The notes under the pieces: generated by a model
The model's input: only the letters and a program-made list of their open reading frames with translations
Databases searched by the model: none
What the model was told of the DNA's origin: nothing
Translations under genes and position numbers: made by a program
Assembly: GCA_029932425.1 (NCBI GenBank)
Contig: JAOZQC010000130.1
Coordinates: 1 to 8,077 of the forward strand
Source: Planctomycetota bacterium
GTDB taxonomy: Bacteria > Planctomycetota > JAJSAM01
Length of the DNA stretch: 8,077 bases
Direction: 5' to 3'
Shown: positions 5,421 to 8,077 of the stretch, one piece after another
Layout of the letters: every line of letters begins with the position of its first letter
Numbering within the stretch: position 1 is the first letter of the stretch

Positions 5421-6218
5421 TCATTCCTCCTTCCGGGACGGCTCCTCCAGTTTCCGGTACACCCCCGGCCTCCGGTCCCCCAGGAACCCGAACCGCTCGC
5501 GGGCCTCCCGCACCTCGCCGGGGTCCACGGCTCCCCGCACCACCGCCTCCCGCCGGGAAGCCCGGTCGCGGGCGCGGCCGAAGGGATCGAGGAGGGTGCT
5601 GTCCCCGGAATGGGGCTCCCCTCCCCCCACGCCCACCCGGTTCACGCCCAGGACGAAGGCCTGGTTCTCGATGGCCCGGGCCCGGAGCAGGATGTTCCAC
5701 GCGCGGCGCCGGCGCTCCGGCCAGTTGGCGATGACCGCGAAGAGATCCGTGCGTTCCGCCGCCGCCCGGAAAAGCTCCGGGAACCGGAGGTCGTAGCAGA
5801 TGAGAGGCGTGACCCGCACGCCCTCCACCTCCGCGGTGAAGACCTCTTCCCCGGCTCCGTACACCTCCGGCTCCCCCGCGAGGGTGAAGGGGTGGATCTT
5901 CCGGTAGCGGAGGATCTCCCGGCCCCCGGGGTCGAGGAGGGAGAGGGCGTTCCGGGGCCGGGGATCCCCGGGTTCGGCGAACCCCCCCACGATCCACACC
6001 CCGAGCTTCAGGGCGAGCCCGGCCAGGAACTCCCGGATCCGGTCCGTGAAGGGGAGGATCTTCTCCGCGTCCATGGAGAACCCGGTGGCGAACATCTCGG
6101 GGAGGACCACGAGCCGCGCTCCCGCCCCCGCCGCCGCCGCCGCGAGCCGTTCCGCGCGCGGGAAGTTCTCCTCCGGGTCCTCCCAGGCGATGTCGAGCTG
6201 GAGGCCGGCGGCGATCAC
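5421..6218 (-). CDS. Omega-amidase, nitrilase superfamily (YafV/Nit2/MtnU-like)
   Basis: A 265-residue cytosolic enzyme predicted to hydrolyse the omega-amide of 2-oxoglutaramate (and 2-oxosuccinamate) to the 2-oxo acid and ammonia. The nitrilase-superfamily triad is complete: Glu41 in LPEMF, Lys107 in YRKIHPF and Cys141 in LICYDLRFPELF. Features shared with E. coli YafV are LPEMF-x-x-GF-x-M, CYDLRFP, the ANWP block, RARAIENQAFVLGVNRVG, a GDS block and DPFG, which separates it from general carbamoylases and aliphatic nitrilases. Length is normal for the family. The start is GTG at 6218, overlapping the aminotransferase stop as GTGA, with GGAGG 8 bases upstream; the first residues MIAAGLQLDI are the normal first beta-strand. 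The frame is open far upstream, but only through shadow sequence. Directly downstream of the aminotransferase that makes its substrate. The family call is very secure; the exact substrate is inferred from motifs and neighbour. Confidence 0.93.
   Translation of the reverse strand: MIAAGLQLDIAWEDPEENFPRAERLAAAAAGAGARLVVLPEMFATGFSMDAEKILPFTDRIREFLAGLALKLGVWIVGGFAEPGDPRPRNALSLLDPGGREILRYRKIHPFTLAGEPEVYGAGEEVFTAEVEGVRVTPLICYDLRFPELFRAAAERTDLFAVIANWPERRRRAWNILLRARAIENQAFVLGVNRVGVGGGEPHSGDSTLLDPFGRARDRASRREAVVRGAVDPGEVREARERFGFLGDRRPGVYRKLEEPSRKEE
5426..5432 (-). promoter_or_regulatory. Ribosome binding site of the FG-GAP gene
   Basis: On the minus strand AAGGAGG lies inside the last codons of the omega-amidase gene. 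It is 7 bases before ATG 5418 but only 1 base before ATG 5424, so the later ATG is the preferred start. Its position makes translation of the two genes likely to be coupled. Confidence 0.7.
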
Positions 6219-7372
6219 GGGCGGAGCCTCCCCAGGCGCCGCGCGGCCTCCTCGAGGGTCTCCATTCGCTTGCAGAAGGCGAACCGGAGGAGCCGCCGCC
6301 CCTCCTCCGGACGCCTCGCGTAGAACGCGCTGGGGGGGATCGCCGCCACCCCGATCTCCTCCACCAGGTGGCGGGCGAACTCCCGGTCGTCTCCCTCGAA
6401 GAGCCCCTCGAAGGAAGCGAGGATGAAGTACGTCCCCCGGGGGAGCGCCACCGCGAACCCCGCTCTCCGGAGGGCGTCCGCCAGGAAGTCCCGGCGCGCC
6501 CGGTACGCCCGCCGGAGGGTCTCGTAGTACTCCTCGCCGAGACGGGCGAGGGCGTGGGCCACCGCCGCCTGGAGAGGGGTGGCGGTGGCGTAGGTGACGA
6601 ACTGGTGGGCGGCCTGCGCCGCGTCCACGAGCGGCTTCGGACCCAGACCCCAGCCCACCTTCCACCCCGTGAAGGAGAACGTCTTCCCCGCGCTGGAGAG
6701 GGTGAGGGTCCGTTCCCGCATGCCGGGGAGGGAGGAGAGGGGGACATGCCGGGCGCCGTCGAAGACCAGGTGCTCGTAGACCTCGTCCGCGAGGACGAGA
6801 AGGTCGTGTCGGGCCGCGACCCGCGCCACCACGGAGAGCTCCCCGGGGGTGAAGACCTTCCCCGTGGGATTGTGGGGGGAGTTCAGGACGAGGAGACGCG
6901 TCCGGTCCGTGACGGCGGCCTCCAGGTCCGCTTCCGTGAAGGAGAAGTCCGGGAAGCGGAGGGTGACGTACCGGGCCGCGGCCCCCGCCAGGGCGGCCGC
7001 CGCCGGGTAGCTGTCGTAGAAGGGCTCGAAGAGAACGACCTCGTCGCCGGGGTCGAGGATTCCCAGGAGGCTCGAGGCGATCCCCTCCGTGGCCCCGGAG
7101 AAGACCACCACCTCCGTGTCGGGGTCGTAGCCCGTCCCGTAACGCTTCCGCCGGTCCTCGGCGATCGCCCGCACCAGGTCGGGTTCGCCGCGGGACCGGG
7201 CGTACTGGTTGCGGCCCTCCCGGAGCGCGCGGATCGCGGCCTCCACGAGCTCCGGGGGGCCGTCGAAGTCGGGAAAGCCCTGGGAGAGGTTCACCGCGTC
7301 CCGCTCCGCGGCGAGCCGGGTCATCTCCGCGAAGATCGTGGTGCCGAAGGGTCTGAGCTTCCGCGAGATCAC
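6215..7372 (-). CDS. PLP-dependent aminotransferase, glutamine transaminase K / kynurenine aminotransferase / YbdL type
   Basis: A 385-residue class I/II, fold-type I aminotransferase, cytosolic. The N-terminal block FGTTIFAEM...AVNLSQGFPDFDGP is the signature of the KAT/GTK/YbdL/MtnE subgroup. PLP-site residues are visible: Asn168 in NSPHNPTGKVF, Asp196 and Tyr199 in LADEVYEH, the Schiff-base Lys230 in SSAGKTFSFTGWKVGW, and Arg363 in LLRFAF for the substrate carboxylate. Length is normal. The start is GTG at 7372; AGGAG ends only 3 bases before it, a short spacing, but no other start fits and the N-terminus has family length. Related enzymes move an amino group from glutamine, methionine or aromatic amino acids to a 2-oxo acid; with the coupled omega-amidase downstream, glutamine as donor is the best inference, for example in re-amination of 4-methylthio-2-oxobutanoate to methionine. 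Substrate range (kynurenine, Met, Phe) cannot be read from sequence. Seven bases downstream of the lipase-like gene. Confidence 0.95.
   Translation of the reverse strand: MISRKLRPFGTTIFAEMTRLAAERDAVNLSQGFPDFDGPPELVEAAIRALREGRNQYARSRGEPDLVRAIAEDRRKRYGTGYDPDTEVVVFSGATEGIASSLLGILDPGDEVVLFEPFYDSYPAAAALAGAAARYVTLRFPDFSFTEADLEAAVTDRTRLLVLNSPHNPTGKVFTPGELSVVARVAARHDLLVLADEVYEHLVFDGARHVPLSSLPGMRERTLTLSSAGKTFSFTGWKVGWGLGPKPLVDAAQAAHQFVTYATATPLQAAVAHALARLGEEYYETLRRAYRARRDFLADALRRAGFAVALPRGTYFILASFEGLFEGDDREFARHLVEEIGVAAIPPSAFYARRPEEGRRLLRFAFCKRMETLEEAARRLGRLRP
6227..6233 (-). promoter_or_regulatory. Ribosome binding site of the omega-amidase gene
   Basis: GGGGAGG on the minus strand lies inside the aminotransferase gene, 8 bases before the GTG at 6218. 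It supports that GTG as the start and indicates translational coupling across the GTGA overlap. Confidence 0.65.
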
Positions 7373-7379
7373 GGGCTCC

Positions 7380-8077
7380 TCACCGCGAGAGGATCTCCGC
7401 GAGATCGAGGAGCACGTCCGGGTCGAGGAGGTAGCCGGCGTGGGTGCCGGTCCCCAGGTCCCGGGTGTGGATCCGATCCCGCCACTTCGGTTCGTCGGTC
7501 ATGAACACGCTCCGCATGGGCACCACCCCGTCGCCGGGGCCGGTCCGGAGGTCCTCCGAGGGATCGAACTTCGCGGGGTCCAGGCTCCCCGTGGCGAGGC
7601 TCGCCATGTGGATGAAGTCCACGGTGTCGATCGTCCCCGCGGAGAGACCGAGGAGGTCGGAGCCCGCGTCGCGGTAGCAGAAGGCGTGGTAGGTGGTCTC
7701 CGGGTCCGGTCCCGCCGCGTTGAGCGCCGCGAGCGGCGGGGCGGGGAGGAGCGCGGAGAAGAGCGCGGAGACGGGGACCGGCCCCAGGAAGGCCCACTCG
7801 TAGGTGGGGATGAAGTTCTCGAGGGCGGCCGCCGCGTCGGTGTCCAGGAGGAGATCCACGAGGGTGTCCGCGCCCCGCGGGATGCCCTCGAGGGGGGGGG
7901 TGCCACGCAGGAGGCCGGGGAGGACGGCGAGCGGCGTCCCCTCGTTGGGGGTTCCCAGGAAGACGAGCGTCCGCACCCGCCCCGCGCCACCTCCCTCCGC
8001 CATGTAGCTCCGCGCCACCAGGCCGCCCATGGAGTACCCCACGATGTCCACCTTCGTGAAGGGGGTCCCCCGGAGCG
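7380..8077 (-). CDS. Lipase-like alpha/beta hydrolase (5' end outside window)
   Basis: The last 231 residues of an alpha/beta-hydrolase of the triacylglycerol lipase / PGAP1-like kind. The nucleophile elbow VDIVGYSMGGLVAR (Ser codon at 8031-8033) is the GxSxG motif, followed by TLVFLGTPNEGTP, the typical lipase block after the next strand. GPGDGVVP (Asp codon 7530-7532) and the His of GTGTHAGYL (7440-7442) are the expected acid and histidine, so the triad looks complete. A region between them (about 45-130 of the visible part, rich in Leu/Pro/Ala) is probably the lid or cap. The frame stays open to the window edge; a GTG at 8051 exists, but it lies within the core strand before the nucleophile, so the true start, and any signal peptide, is outside. 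Neutral-lipid ester or another ester or amide could be the substrate. First visible gene of the probable four-gene operon. Confidence 0.88.
   Translation of the reverse strand, partial: LRGTPFTKVDIVGYSMGGLVARSYMAEGGGAGRVRTLVFLGTPNEGTPLAVLPGLLRGTPPLEGIPRGADTLVDLLLDTDAAAALENFIPTYEWAFLGPVPVSALFSALLPAPPLAALNAAGPDPETTYHAFCYRDAGSDLLGLSAGTIDTVDFIHMASLATGSLDPAKFDPSEDLRTGPGDGVVPMRSVFMTDEPKWRDRIHTRDLGTGTHAGYLLDPDVLLDLAEILSR

Noticed and set aside
1285..5796. A 1503-residue open frame on the plus strand across two minus-strand genes
   Set aside because: It is Val/Glu/Pro/Gly-rich without domains, and mirrors the minus-strand genes that have signal peptides, repeats and ribosome sites. Long antisense frames are expected at this GC content.
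5421..6747. Upstream extensions of the FG-GAP protein (frame open to 6747) and of the omega-amidase (frame open to 6665)
   Set aside because: The extra N-terminal sequence is shadow translation of the aminotransferase and amidase genes. Starts at 5418 and 6218 have proper ribosome sites and family-length N-termini.

Overview
The window is an 8.1 kb stretch of very GC-rich (roughly 70 % by eye) bacterial DNA. It is densely coded, with strong G/C preference at third codon positions. Secreted FG-GAP/VCBS proteins with an ASPIC/UnbV tail are typical of Acidobacteriota, Planctomycetota, Myxococcota and related uncultured lineages. The window has no marker gene that fixes the phylum, so this is an inference from gene content and base composition. 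I see no RNA gene, mobile element or CRISPR array, and no gene-free stretch longer than about 125 bases.

Left part, plus strand: the 3' end of an unrecognised gene (2-235) overlaps by ATGA the start of an M55-family zinc D-aminopeptidase (DppA-like, 232-1032) with all expected metal and catalytic residues. A 105-base gap follows, with a bulged GC-rich hairpin between converging genes.

Middle part, minus strand: a secreted 743-residue protein (1138-3369) has an alpha-helical N-terminal half. Its C-terminal half contains nine clear copies, plus one degenerate copy, of a 26-30-residue aspartate/glycine repeat of the form hhhD-x-x-G-x-D-x-Y...QGxG. This is the least explained item here and probably a solenoid. 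Upstream of it is a 123-base gap with a plausible promoter. Then comes a secreted seven-repeat FG-GAP/VCBS beta-propeller protein with a C-terminal ASPIC/UnbV domain (3493-5418).

Right part, minus strand, transcribed right to left: a lipase-like alpha/beta hydrolase (7380-8077, 5' end outside the window), a class-I PLP aminotransferase of the glutamine transaminase K / kynurenine aminotransferase / YbdL type (6215-7372), and an omega-amidase of the nitrilase superfamily (YafV/Nit2-like, 5421-6218). The FG-GAP protein follows. Junctions are a 7-base gap, a GTGA overlap and a tight start/stop overlap (ATGA or a 2-base gap depending on the start used), so the four genes look like one operon.

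The aminotransferase and omega-amidase form a known metabolic pair, the glutaminase II route. Glutamine donates its amino group to a 2-oxo acid (for example the methionine precursor 4-methylthio-2-oxobutanoate), and the amidase hydrolyses the resulting 2-oxoglutaramate to 2-oxoglutarate and ammonia, pulling the transamination forward. The lipase and the FG-GAP protein have no obvious biochemical link to that pair.
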